Source: Micropruina sp. (GTDB lineage: Bacteria > Actinomycetota > Actinomycetes > Propionibacteriales > Propionibacteriaceae). From it: a DNA stretch of 13,306 nt. Positions 1 through 7,167 of this stretch are shown here, piece by piece. The stretch spans positions 1 to 13,306 of the forward strand of contig JADJTO010000026.1 of NCBI GenBank assembly GCA_016711105.1, given 5' to 3'. Position 1 is the stretch's first letter, and each line of letters starts with the position of its first letter. A program made the position numbers and the translations under genes. The notes beneath the pieces were generated by a model. The model worked only from the letters and a program-made list of their open reading frames with translations, made no database searches and was not told the origin of the DNA.

Positions 1-12
1 GAGAGTCCAGAC

Positions 13-618
13 GTGTATGAAGGCCCGATTCAGGACCTGATCGACGAGTTGTCCCGGCTGCCCGGGATCGGCCCGAAGGGCGCCCAGCGGATCGCCTTCC
101 ACATCCTCCAGACCGAGAAGTCGGACGTGGCGCGGTTGGCTGACGCGCTGCGCAACGTGGTGGACAAGGTGCGCTTCTGCCAGCGCTGCTTCAACATCGC
201 CGAGGACGAGCTGTGCCGGATCTGCCGGGACGGCCGGCGGGATCAGACGTCCATCTGCGTGGTCGAGGAATCCAAGGACGTGATGGCGGTCGAGCGGACG
301 AACGAGTTCCGCGGCCTCTATCACGTGCTCGGCGGGGCCATCTCGCCGATCGACAACGTCGGGCCGGCCGACCTCCACATTCGGGAGCTGTGCGTCCGGC
401 TGGGCGACGGGATGGTCACCGAGGTGATCCTGGCCACCGACCCGAACCTCGAAGGTGAAGCCACCGCCACCTACATCTCGCGCCTGCTGTTGCCGATGGG
501 AGTCACCGTTTCTCGCCTGGCCTCCGGGCTGCCGGTGGGTGGCGACCTGGAGTACGCCGACGAGATCACCCTAGGCCGAGCTTTCCAAGGCCGCCGCCGG
601 ATGTCGCAAACAACGTGA
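13..618 (+). CDS. recR: Recombination mediator protein RecR
   Basis: RecR works with RecO (and RecF) to load RecA on gapped DNA during recombinational repair in the cytoplasm. The 201-residue product has the normal family length. It has an N-terminal helix-hairpin-helix (LPGIGPKGAQRIAFH, residues 16-30). A four-cysteine zinc finger follows (C56, C59, C68, C71), then a TOPRIM domain from about 79 to 174, with VVEE near 83-86 and the acidic ATDPNLEGEATA stretch at 141-152. The GTG at 13 is the only start that gives the canonical VYEGPIQDLIDEL opening; a GAGAG at 1-5 could be its ribosome site. The stop codon sits inside the left arm of a long hairpin. In most bacteria recR follows ybaB/ebfC and dnaX on the same strand; here dnaX lies downstream on the opposite strand. 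The identification is very secure; the upstream neighbour is outside the window. Confidence 0.97.
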   Translation: MYEGPIQDLIDELSRLPGIGPKGAQRIAFHILQTEKSDVARLADALRNVVDKVRFCQRCFNIAEDELCRICRDGRRDQTSICVVEESKDVMAVERTNEFRGLYHVLGGAISPIDNVGPADLHIRELCVRLGDGMVTEVILATDPNLEGEATATYISRLLLPMGVTVSRLASGLPVGGDLEYADEITLGRAFQGRRRMSQTT

Positions 619-657
619 GGGGTTGACTACCGACTTCGGTAGTCAACCCCTCACGTT
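612..657. terminator. Perfect 21-bp hairpin between convergent genes
   Basis: The two arms, 612-632 and 637-657, are exact reverse complements around the loop ACTT. The left arm includes the recR stop codon TGA (616-618). There is no T-run on either side, as is common for actinobacterial terminators. The position between recR (+) and the minus-strand DUF4396 gene ending at 685 suggests a bidirectional terminator. Terminator function is inferred from position; the inverted repeat itself is directly visible. Confidence 0.85.
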
Positions 658-684
658 AAGTCCGTCATGGTCGGTGATTGAGTT

Positions 685-1211
685 TCAGTGGTGGTGGTGT
701 TCAGTGGTGGCGACGTGCGGGGTGCCCGCGTCGACGGTGGACGGCTCCGGGTGCTGATGCTCGTGGTGCTGGTGCCCGTGGTGCTGATGGACGACGGCGT
801 GACCCCGTCCGCGGTTCATCAGCCAGCGGTTGATCGGCCAGGTGACCACGAAGGCCACGGCTAGGGCGAACGCCAGCGCACCCCAGAAGAACCAGTCGGT
901 CAGATGGGCATCCATCGCTCCGGAACCGCCAGCAGGATGCCGTTGTCGACGACCTCCATCACGACGATGGAGATGGTGTCAGCGGCCAGTGCGGTACGGA
1001 CGGCGTTCGCCCAGCTCAGTCCAATGCGCCGCACCGACAGCACGGTCAACAGGTAGCCGAAGAAGAAGGCCAACCCGACAGCCAGGGCGATGCTTGCCAG
1101 GTCACCCCAACCCCACCAGGTGGCCAGCGTCATTCCCAGCACCTCACCGATCGCACAGCCGGTCAAGCAGTGCAGAGTGGCCGATGCTGCCTCTTTCCAT
1201 GTCGTGTTCAT
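685..1211 (-). pseudogene. DUF4396 membrane protein with His-rich tail, frameshifted
   Basis: Two overlapping minus-strand frames together give one DUF4396-type protein. The first (1211 to 900) carries the conserved TLHCLTGCAIGEVLGM segment, two hydrophobic helices and ALAADTISIVVMEVVDNGILLAVP. The second (915 to 685) continues with AMDAHLTDWFFWGALAFALAVAFVVTWPINRWLM, a further membrane helix. It ends in a tail with about a dozen histidines (HQHHGHQHHEHQH, then HHHH) that probably binds metal. The frames would join cleanly as AVP-GAMDAHL if one G were added to the CCGG at about 919-922, so a single-base deletion is the simplest explanation. The family's biochemical role is unknown to me; copper handling is suggested by the CsoR-like palindrome just upstream of the start. 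The break could be true decay, a sequencing error, or less likely two separate polypeptides (the second frame does have its own ATG at 915). Confidence 0.75.
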
Positions 1212-1220
1212 GACTGGTCA

Positions 1221-1241
1221 ACATACCCCCAGGGGGTATGT
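1221..1241. promoter_or_regulatory. CsoR-type copper operator palindrome
   Basis: A perfect palindrome with 10-bp arms around a central A has the core ATACCCCCAGGGGGTAT (1223-1239). C5/G5 arms flanked by AT-rich ends are characteristic of CsoR/RcnR-family operators, such as those controlling copper efflux genes in actinobacteria. The palindrome lies 9 bp upstream of the ATG (1209-1211) of the minus-strand DUF4396 gene, where a bound repressor would block transcription or early elongation. The palindrome is seen directly; the regulator assignment is inferred and no csoR gene is in the window. I see no convincing -35/-10 pair. Confidence 0.7.
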
Positions 1242-1503
1242 ATTCCCGTTCTCGTATCTTCTCCGGTCAGTTCTGCCCAGGGTCCCAGCGCGACCCTGAC
1301 GGGTTGCCCGAAGTCACCTCCCCGGTCACCTCGTCCGGATAGACGGGGCGGGGACCCCGCTGGCCAAGTCTCGGCCATGCAGCAGGCCCAGGACTCGAAA
1401 GCTCCCGGTAGCGCCTGGCCGACCGGTCGGCGTTCTGGATGGTCCCGATCGCCCTGATCGCGGAAGCCGGGGTTGGCCTTCGCCCAGCCCGCCTTCCGAG
1501 CGG
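1242..1503. other. Non-coding spacer between DUF4396 and the dnaX tail
   Basis: I find no gene with a credible start, ribosome site or recognisable product on either strand here. Together with the degenerate dnaX-tail copy that follows (to 1645), it forms about 400 bp without a gene. The DUF4396 promoter should lie at its left edge, on the minus strand. Confidence 0.5.
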
Positions 1504-1645
1504 GTTAGAACTACGCTCCGATGAGCCGCTCCCGGCTGCAGCGCCAACAACTCGACATGGAAGGGCTCGGCCTGCTCCACCGAACGGTCGTCACGACTCG
1601 CCTCGCCTCGTCAGAAGAATCGGACGAAGCCGCCTTGCGGACTGG
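1504..1645 (-). repeat. Degenerate tandem copy of the dnaX 3' end
   Basis: This stretch is a diverged direct repeat of 1650-1795, the region encoding the DnaX C-terminus. Shared blocks in the same order include CTCCGATGAG, GCAGCGCCAACA, CTCCACCGA, the 18-base GTCGTCACGACTCGCCTC and CCGCCTTGCGG. Read on the minus strand it still gives FHVELLALQPGA, against SHDELLALHLGA in the DnaX tail. It lies directly downstream of the dnaX stop codon. It looks like a tandem duplication of the gene end in which one copy has decayed. Confidence 0.8.
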
Positions 1646-1647
1646 TT

Positions 1648-4372
1648 CTAGTCCTCTTCTCCGATGAGTTCAGCGCCTAGATGCAGCGCCAACAGCTCGT
1701 CGTGCGAGGTCTCGGACTCCTCCACCGACGGGTCGTCACGACTCGCCTCCTCGGCCACCTCGTCCGGCGAAGGGGCCGAAACCGCCTTGCGGGTCGGGCG
1801 AAGGTTCTCCCGTGCCACCACCGCTGCTGCCGGACGGGCGGCGGGCGGTGGTACCGCGGCGGGAGCCGAGGGTTGAGCCGCCGGCTCGGCGGGCGGATCG
1901 GCAAGGTCGACCATGATGTCGATCTTCAGCGCGACCCCGGCACGCTCGAGGATCGCCTCGCGCAACACCTCATCGCTTCCCCCTCGACCGAAGCTGTCCC
2001 GCGCGCCGGCGTTGGTGATGCCCAGGGTGAGGACTCCGTTCCGGATCTCAACCACGTGCGCGTTCTGACTCAACAGAATCCAGGTGAAGCGGCGACGGGA
2101 CTTGACCTCATCGAGGATGTCCGGCCACAGCCGGCGGAAGTCCGCAGTGGAGATGTCGCCCACGCCCGCCCCGGGTGCGGCGGTGCCCGCAGAACTGCTG
2201 CCCCGTCCCACGCCGGATGTTTCAGTAGCCCTACCGGACGACAGGCCGCCAGTAGTACTGGTCCCCGGACCGCCGGGGCCCGGGCCAGAGTTGCCCGCTC
2301 TCGCCGTGCCCGATCCCTCGGTGCCCGAAGAGAAGCCGCCGGGTGCGCTGGTGCCCGGTCCGCCAGCGCCCGCTCCAGCGTTGCCCGCTCCAAGTCCGCC
2401 CGGTCCGTCCGCACCCAAGCCCACACCAACCGGTCCGACGGTACCCGGACCCACACCAACCGGTCCGCCGGTACCCGGACCGGCCCGCCGGAACCGGGAC
2501 CACACCAACCGGCCCGCCGGTACCCGGACCCACACCAACCGGCCCGCCGGTACCCGGACCCACACCAACCGGCCCGCCGGTACCCGGACCCACACCACGC
2601 GGAGTGGCGCCCGGCGTCACGTCCTCGGATGCAGAACCCCACGACCCAGAGCCGCTCCGCCCGGCGTCGCCAGAGGGAGTGCCGCCCGGACTTCCCGAAC
2701 CGCCGACGTTCGTTCCAATCCGGCCCCGAGCAGTATCGCCGCGACCCACACCGGGGGCCCCACTTGCCGCGGTGACCCCGCTCGGCGCCGCGGCGCGTCC
2801 GCTGGTTCCAACATCAATGTCCGCGACCGCCGGCCAGGCAAGGTCCGCCGAGGCGCCCCGTGTCGACGGCGAGCCGGTCGGCTGCTCTCCCCCACGCGCG
2901 GACGTTCGCGAACCGCCTGGAGCGTCGCCGTCCACACTCGTCGCGCCAGCGTCATCCGCTCGTCCGTGGCCGGACGGGATTGCCAGCCGGCGTTCCAGTC
3001 GATCAAGCCGGGCGTGGATCCCGCGGTCGTTGACGTCGGCTCCGGGCAGCAGGACCCGGGCGCACATCAGCTCCAAATGCAGCCGCGGCGCGGTGGTGCC
3101 ACGCATCTCGGTCAGTCCAACGGCAAGCACTTCGGCGGCCCGGGTCAACTCGCCCGCGCCCAGCAGGGACGCCTGGCTGCTGAGTCGGTCGGCCTGGTCG
3201 CCGGCGACATCGACCAGCCCGCTGCTCAGAGCGTCGGGCACGGCGGCGATGATGATCAGGTCTCGCAGCCGGCGGAGCAGGTCTTCGCCGAAGCGACGCG
3301 GGTCTTGACCAACCTCGATCACCCGGTCGATGGCGGCGAAGACACCTTGGGCGTCACCGGCGGCGAACGCGTCCACGATCTCGTCCAGCAGTGCATCGGG
3401 GGTGAAGCCGAGCAGCCCGGTCGCCTGCGCGTAGGAGACCCCCGTTTCGGCGGCGCCGCCGAGCAACTGGTCGAGGACGGACAACGAGTCCCGCACCGAC
3501 CCCGCCCCCGCCCGGACGACCAGCGGCAGCACCGTCGACTCGACCGCGATTCCTTCGGCGCGGCAGAGGTCGGCGAGGTAGGCGGTCAGGGTCTTCGGGG
3601 GCACCAGGCGGAAGGGGTAATGGTGCGTCCGGGAGCGGATGGTGCCCAGCACCTTCTCCGGTTCCGTGGTGGCGAAGATGAACTTCACATGGGGCGGCGG
3701 CTCTTCGACCACTTTCAGCAGGGCGTTGAAGCCCTCCTTGGTGACCATGTGAGCCTCATCGATGATGTAGATCTTGAAGCGGCTGTGGACGGGGGCGAAG
3801 AACGCGCGTTCGCGAAGATCTCGCGCCTCATTGACGCCACCGTGTGACGCCGCGTCGATCTCGATCACGTCGATCGAGCCGGGACCGCCTCGCGCCAGGT
3901 CGCGACACGAACGACACTCCCCACACGGGACGGGCGCCGGCCCACGTTCACAGTTCAGCGCCCGGGCGAGGATCCGCGCCGAGGTGGTCTTCCCACAGCC
4001 GCGCGGGCCGGAGAAGAGATAGGCGTGGTTGACCCGATTATTCACCAGCGCCCGCTGCAGCGGCTCGGTGACATGGTCCTGGCCGATCAGGTCGCCGAAG
4101 GTGTCGGGCCGGTAACGGCGATAGAGCGCCAGCGGTGCCTCGGGCCGCTCGACAACCGGGGCAGGGGGTTGCTGTGCTTGGGTCTGGGGGGCCGGGATTG
4201 GTTCCGGGGTGGCCTCGCTGGTGGCCGTCTCCGGCTCATCCAAGGGCTCCAGAACGTCGAGTTCGTCCGGGTCACCGAGGCCGAACAGGTCCGGACCGTC
4301 CTGGTCGAAGGGGTCGAGTTCCTCTTGGCCCAGCAGGTCGTCATCGAGGTCGTCGTCCACGAACTGAACCAT
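1648..4372 (-). CDS. dnaX: DNA polymerase III tau/gamma subunit, frame broken in repeat
   Basis: DnaX is the ATPase of the clamp loader and, as tau, tethers polymerase III cores. From the ATG at 4372 the protein opens with about 80 acidic, then Pro/Gln-rich residues before LALYRRYRPDTFGDLIGQ. Walker A is GPRGCGKTT (122-130), zinc cysteines are 141, 150, 153 and 156, Walker B is IIDEAH (203-208), and the sensor ATTEPEKV follows. No ATG, GTG or TTG lies closer to the ATPase domain, so the extension must be translated; TTG 4414 is an alternative start. A Gly/Pro/Val linker with 30-bp repeats follows, then a C-terminal domain (FRRLWPDILDEVKSRRRFTWILLSQNAHVVEI) like that of actinobacterial DnaX. 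The ATPase frame leads to a stop at 2231. The C-terminal domain (stop at 1648) lies in another frame entered at about 2480-2500. As dnaX is essential, I suspect an assembly error in the repeat, although a short and a long product are possible. Confidence 0.9.
2420..2588 (-). repeat. 30-bp tandem repeats inside dnaX
   Basis: Units of 30 bp with core CCGGTACCCGG and CACACCAACCGG begin at 2420, 2450, 2500 (29 bp), 2529 and 2559. A shortened 20-bp unit occupies 2480-2499. On the minus strand they encode the decapeptide PGTGGPVGVG in the DnaX linker. The short and 29-bp units together lack 11 bp relative to two full units, which changes the reading frame at this point. All three minus-strand frames stay open through the array. 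Confidence 0.9.
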
Positions 4373-4421
4373 ACGGGAGGCCGCCGACAGTTGACGAGCG
4401 AGCGCCTCGGGCAAAGAAAGG

Positions 4422-4507
4422 GGCCCCCGCGCACCCAGCAGAGCTCACTTACCCTTGCTGCCTTCCGACCCTGGGGGAGTTGGGCGAGGTGCCGCCGCGC
4501 GGGGACC
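4422..4507 (-). ncRNA. ffs: Small signal recognition particle RNA (4.5S type)
   Basis: The minus strand contains the conserved SRP domain IV: CAGGGTCGGAAGGCAGCAAG, with the GGAA tetraloop and the asymmetric loop that binds Ffh. The ends pair: GGTCCCCGCGC (4507-4497) with GCGCGGGGGCC (4432-4422), with one G-U wobble, giving a closed hairpin of about 86 nt typical of small bacterial SRP RNA. The RNA assembles with Ffh to target nascent membrane and secreted proteins. It lies immediately upstream of dnaX, a common actinobacterial arrangement. A pyrimidine-rich CCCCTTTCTTTG just past the 3' end may help termination. The domain is certain; exact ends are good to a few bases. Confidence 0.93.
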
Positions 4508-4515
4508 TTGGCCCG

Positions 4516-4521
4516 AGTCTA
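4516..4521 (-). promoter_or_regulatory. Probable -10 box of the SRP RNA gene
   Basis: On the minus strand TAGACT lies about 8 bases before the predicted 5' end of the SRP RNA, matching the actinobacterial -10 pattern TANNNT. A -35 candidate (TTCCAG) lies 18 bases further upstream but is weak. The spacing to the RNA start is the main support. Confidence 0.5.
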
Positions 4522-4586
4522 GTCGACCGCGCGGGCAGGCTGGAAACCGGGCTTGGTCGGCCGCCCCGTGGCCGGCGGCTCGCGAG

Positions 4587-5140
4587 CCGGTTAACTTCAC
4601 GGCCCACAGCGCAGATCAAGCCCTATACGGCGGTCACGCACCCCCACGACCATGAAGTTCACGCCACAGGCGGCCGCTGCCCGACCCCAACAGCCCGCGG
4701 ACCGGTTAACTTCACGGCCCACAGCGCACATCAAGCCCAATACGGCGGTCACGCACCCCCACAACAACTTTCACGCCACAGGCGGCCGCTGCCCGACCCC
4801 AACAGCCCGCGGACCGGCTAGATTCACGGTCCAGAGCGCTCATCAAGCCCCATACGGCGGTCACCACAGGCCCAGAGCGCTCATCAAGCCCCATACGGCG
4901 GTCACGCACACCCACAACCGAGAAGTTCACGCCACAGGCGGCCGCTGCTTGGCCCAGCCGACCGCGGGCCGGTTAACTTCACGGTCCACAGCGACATCAA
5001 GCCCAATACGGCGGTCACGCACCCCCACAACCGAGAAGTTTTCACACCCCAGGCGGCCGCTGCCCGACCCAGCAGACCACGAACCGGTTAACTTCACGGT
5101 CCAGAGTGCTCATCAAGCGCTATACGGCGGTCACGCACCC
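4587..5140. repeat. Five-unit ~115-bp non-coding tandem repeat array
   Basis: Five imperfect direct repeats begin with (or near) CCGGTTAACTTCACGG at about 4587, 4702, 4814, 4969 and 5084. Spacing is 112-115 bp, except for one 155-bp unit that contains a partial internal duplication at about 4865-4905. Each unit carries in order AACTTCACGG, ATCAAGC, TATACGGCGGTCACGCAC, GAAGTTCACGCC and the palindrome GCGGCCGC; the third and last units deviate or are incomplete. AACTTC and GAAGTT within a unit are inverted and could form a hairpin. Open frames crossing the array follow the repeat and have no credible start or product. The array fills the space between the SRP RNA promoter and the DUF559 gene, and the last copy supplies that gene's final codons and stop. 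Function unknown. Confidence 0.88.
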
Positions 5141-5994
5141 TGCTGACCCAGAAGTTTCCCGTCACGAGCGGCCCGCGCACCGTGGAGGTCCTGACGAATC
5201 ATCCTGAGCAGATCCGCTTCAACCCGCGCCCAGTCATGCACGACCTGCTGGTAGGTCAGTCGCACCACCCGATAACCCCGGGCGGTCAGGCGCCGGTCAC
5301 GCTCCCGGTCGGCCTCGTAGGCCGGTCCCTTGGTGTGATGCTCGCGGCTGTCGACCTCAATCACGAGGCAGTCCCCCACCAGCAGATCGACCCGACCAAC
5401 CCCCGGAATGCTCACCTGACTACGGACTTTGACCCCCTTCGAGCGCAATCTCAGCCGAACCATGGATTCGGTGCCCGCCTCGCTCCGGTCACATTTCTCC
5501 AGGAGTCTCCGCTGGCGCCCTGGCAGCGGAGCCAAGACCTCGATCAAGTTGGCGCGGCCCATCAGCCGGAGGTTGAGGATCGAGTCCAGAACGACCACGA
5601 AGCCCTCGGCCGTCAGGCAACTGGTCGAGTTGCGCAAGGCCACCGCGAGCGGGTCAACCGCCGAGGGTGTTGGGGCGGGACGCCCACAGTCACGGACGCC
5701 ACCCACGTGCAGTGGCGACAGGCGTCCGGCCCCGGTGCGGCGAAGGTGCAACTGATTGTGTTCCGGAACCCACACGCCGTGCCAGGCCAAGGCGGAGACA
5801 CAGGACAGCACCCCGCCGAGGCTCACCGCTCTGACCACGGCCGGGTCTGCCCCAGGCAGCGAGAGCCACCCGGGCCGGAGCCTCACCAATCGTCCGGCCT
5901 CGGTCAGGCGCTGCACGTCTCGGCGGGTGTGGCCTTCAGCCAGGAGTTCACTGACACGAAACACGGTGGCGGGGGCGGGGGGTCGGCTCATCAT
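5131..5994 (-). CDS. AbiEi-like N-terminal / DUF559 endonuclease-like protein
   Basis: This is a common but uncharacterised actinobacterial architecture. The N-terminal ~80 residues (ATVFRVSELLAEGHTRRDVQRLTEAGRLVRLRPGWL) form the winged-helix segment seen in AbiEi-type antitoxins of type IV toxin-antitoxin systems. The C-terminal ~100 residues are DUF559-like, a Vsr/PD-(D/E)XK nuclease fold: a VRSQVSIPGVGRVDLLVGD strand with the catalytic-type Asp, then CLVIEVDSREHH with the E-x-D pair, then RDRRLTARGYRVVRLTYQQV. No AbiEii-type toxin gene is adjacent, so a working toxin-antitoxin pair is not supported. ATG 5994 is chosen over TTG 6015; neither has a clear ribosome site. The 3' end runs into the tandem repeat array, and a partial repeat lies upstream of the start. 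It follows the nitrilase gene on the same strand after a 137-bp gap. Fold assignment is fairly sure; biological role unknown. Confidence 0.8.
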   Translation of the reverse strand: MMSRPPAPATVFRVSELLAEGHTRRDVQRLTEAGRLVRLRPGWLSLPGADPAVVRAVSLGGVLSCVSALAWHGVWVPEHNQLHLRRTGAGRLSPLHVGGVRDCGRPAPTPSAVDPLAVALRNSTSCLTAEGFVVVLDSILNLRLMGRANLIEVLAPLPGRQRRLLEKCDRSEAGTESMVRLRLRSKGVKVRSQVSIPGVGRVDLLVGDCLVIEVDSREHHTKGPAYEADRERDRRLTARGYRVVRLTYQQVVHDWARVEADLLRMIRQDLHGARAARDGKLLGQQGA

Positions 5995-6063
5995 CTGATC
6001 AGGCTGCCTGGCCAATCCGGCCCAGAGCGCCTGCCTGGAGAATCTGTGGAGAACTTTTCCCGA

Positions 6064-6101
6064 AACTTCACGGCTGTGGACGACGCTGAACGCCCTATAC
6101 G
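6064..6101. repeat. Partial outlying copy of the 115-bp repeat
   Basis: AACTTCACGG at 6064-6073 is followed by CCCTATACG at 6093-6101. The start-to-start distance is 29 bp; in the first array unit the same two blocks occur at 4593 and 4621, 28 bp apart. It lies upstream of the DUF559 gene, so that gene is flanked on both sides by related sequence. The match is short and the homology is a suggestion, not a certainty. Confidence 0.5.
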
Positions 6102-6131
6102 CCTCGACGATCGAAATTCGCCGTGTTTTTT

Positions 6132-6920
6132 TCAGGCTGGACCGACGGCCAGCACAGGCAACGCAGCCTGCGCGCCTGCGACCTGGGTGAGATCAAGCTC
6201 GATCACACGGAGTTCGGCCCCGGGCCCAAGTTCGAACAGCACGGTGCCGAACGGATCAACCGCCAGCGAGTGACCAACTCCGGTCGGCGTGCGTTTTCCC
6301 TGGTCAGCGGCCGGTTCAGCCTGATCGCAGCCCACCACGAAGGAGGTGCTGTCCATGGCCCTGGCGGTCACCAGAGTGCGCCACTGATGCAGCTTGTTCG
6401 GGCCGGGCGCCCACGAGGCCGGCACCACGATCAGCTGGGCCCCGAGACGGGCGTAATGCTGAAACAGCCACGGGAACCGCAGGTCGTAGCAGGTCGCCAA
6501 CCCGATGGTGACCTCGCCGAGCTGGAAGGTGACCGGCGCCACGCCTGCCTCGATCTCCGCAGACTCGGCATACCCCAGCGCGTCGAACAGGTGCAGCTTG
6601 TCGTAGCTCGCCTCTACGCCGCCGGTCACCAGGAGCGTGTTCCGCACCTTGCCAGAGCCAGTTGGCGTGAACGTGCCGACGACCACGGTCAGGCCGAACT
6701 CGCGCGCCACGTCACGCACCCCACTCGCCCAGGGCCCTTCCAGGGGTTCGGCCACCTCGATCCGCGGACGGCCGTACGAGCAGATCGTCGCCTCCGGGAA
6801 CACAACCACATCGGCGCCCTGCTCGGCCGCCTCGGCGCAGAGGTGCCGGACCTGCTGCAGATTGGACGCCGGATCCGAGGTACTGCGGAGTTGGACAAGG
6901 GCAACACGCAAGGTGCTCAC
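6132..6920 (-). CDS. Nitrilase-superfamily carbon-nitrogen hydrolase
   Basis: This is a cytoplasmic amidase-type hydrolase of the nitrilase/omega-amidase superfamily that cleaves non-peptide C-N bonds. All three catalytic residues are in context: E43 in VVVFPEA, K108 in SYDKLHLFD and C144 in LATCYDLRFPWLF. The C-terminal half has VVPASWAPGPNKLHQWRTL, ARAMDS and GHSLAVDPFGTVL. From the GTG at 6920 the protein is 262 residues, usual for Nit1/Nit2-like members. In that group the substrate is often a deaminated glutathione or an alpha-keto acid amide, but the sequence alone does not fix it. The upstream in-frame extension to 7025 lacks family similarity. A GTG three codons earlier is an alternative start and ribosome-site support is weak. 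It diverges from the tRNA-Ser gene. Confidence 0.9.
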   Translation of the reverse strand: MSTLRVALVQLRSTSDPASNLQQVRHLCAEAAEQGADVVVFPEATICSYGRPRIEVAEPLEGPWASGVRDVAREFGLTVVVGTFTPTGSGKVRNTLLVTGGVEASYDKLHLFDALGYAESAEIEAGVAPVTFQLGEVTIGLATCYDLRFPWLFQHYARLGAQLIVVPASWAPGPNKLHQWRTLVTARAMDSTSFVVGCDQAEPAADQGKRTPTGVGHSLAVDPFGTVLFELGPGAELRVIELDLTQVAGAQAALPVLAVGPA

Positions 6921-7037
6921 GCTCGCCACGATGGCAGTCAGCCCGGCAGCGCACAACCTCCAGGCGGGGCCAGCGGGGGTCAGAGCCTGGTTCCCATGAG
7001 CCGCGGGGGGCATCGGGGCCCACAACTAGGGCATCGG

Positions 7038-7068
7038 TTGGAGTTCGACGGCGCCCACCCGCTAGCAT
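7038..7068 (+). promoter_or_regulatory. Possible promoter of tRNA-Ser
   Basis: TAGCAT at 7063-7068 is a reasonable -10 box 8 bases before the first tRNA base, and TTGGAG at 7038-7043 is a possible -35. The 19-base spacing is long and the match is weak, so this rests mainly on position. Confidence 0.35.
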
Positions 7069-7075
7069 CGCAGGC

Positions 7076-7163
7076 GGAGGATTCGCCTAGAGGCCTATGG
7101 CGCTCGCTTGGAAAGCGGGTTGGGTTCACGCCCTCACGAGTTCGAATCTCGTATCCTCCGCCA
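7076..7163 (+). tRNA. tRNA-Ser, anticodon GGA
   Basis: The acceptor arms GGAGGAT (7076-7082) and ATCCTCC (7153-7159) pair fully, followed by G and an encoded CCA (7161-7163). The anticodon arm is CTCGC TTGGAAA GCGGG with anticodon GGA, reading UCC and UCU. The long class II variable arm around GGGTTCACGCCC is typical of tRNA-Ser. The T-arm is CGAG TTCGAAT CTCG. Its 3' half is a plausible attachment site for the accessory DNA that follows, since an excisionase-like gene lies about 240 bp downstream. Confidence 0.96.
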
Positions 7164-7167
7164 TCAC

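Noticed and set aside
2084..3847. A 587-residue plus-strand open frame opposite dnaX
   Set aside because: It is the complement of a securely identified dnaX. It lacks a ribosome site and recognisable domains, and long antisense frames are expected in DNA of this GC content.
4587..5140. CRISPR array
   Set aside because: Units are ~115 bp and similar along their whole length, with no short identical repeats separated by unique spacers and no cas genes.
4652..5146. A 164-residue plus-strand frame through the 115-bp repeats, possibly a repeat protein
   Set aside because: The frame shifts register between units because the unit length varies (112-155 bp), there is no ribosome site, and the peptide is not conserved from unit to unit.
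5131..5994. A complete type IV toxin-antitoxin system
   Set aside because: Only the AbiEi-like domain fused to DUF559 is present; the neighbours are a nitrilase gene and non-coding repeats, with no AbiEii-like nucleotidyltransferase.
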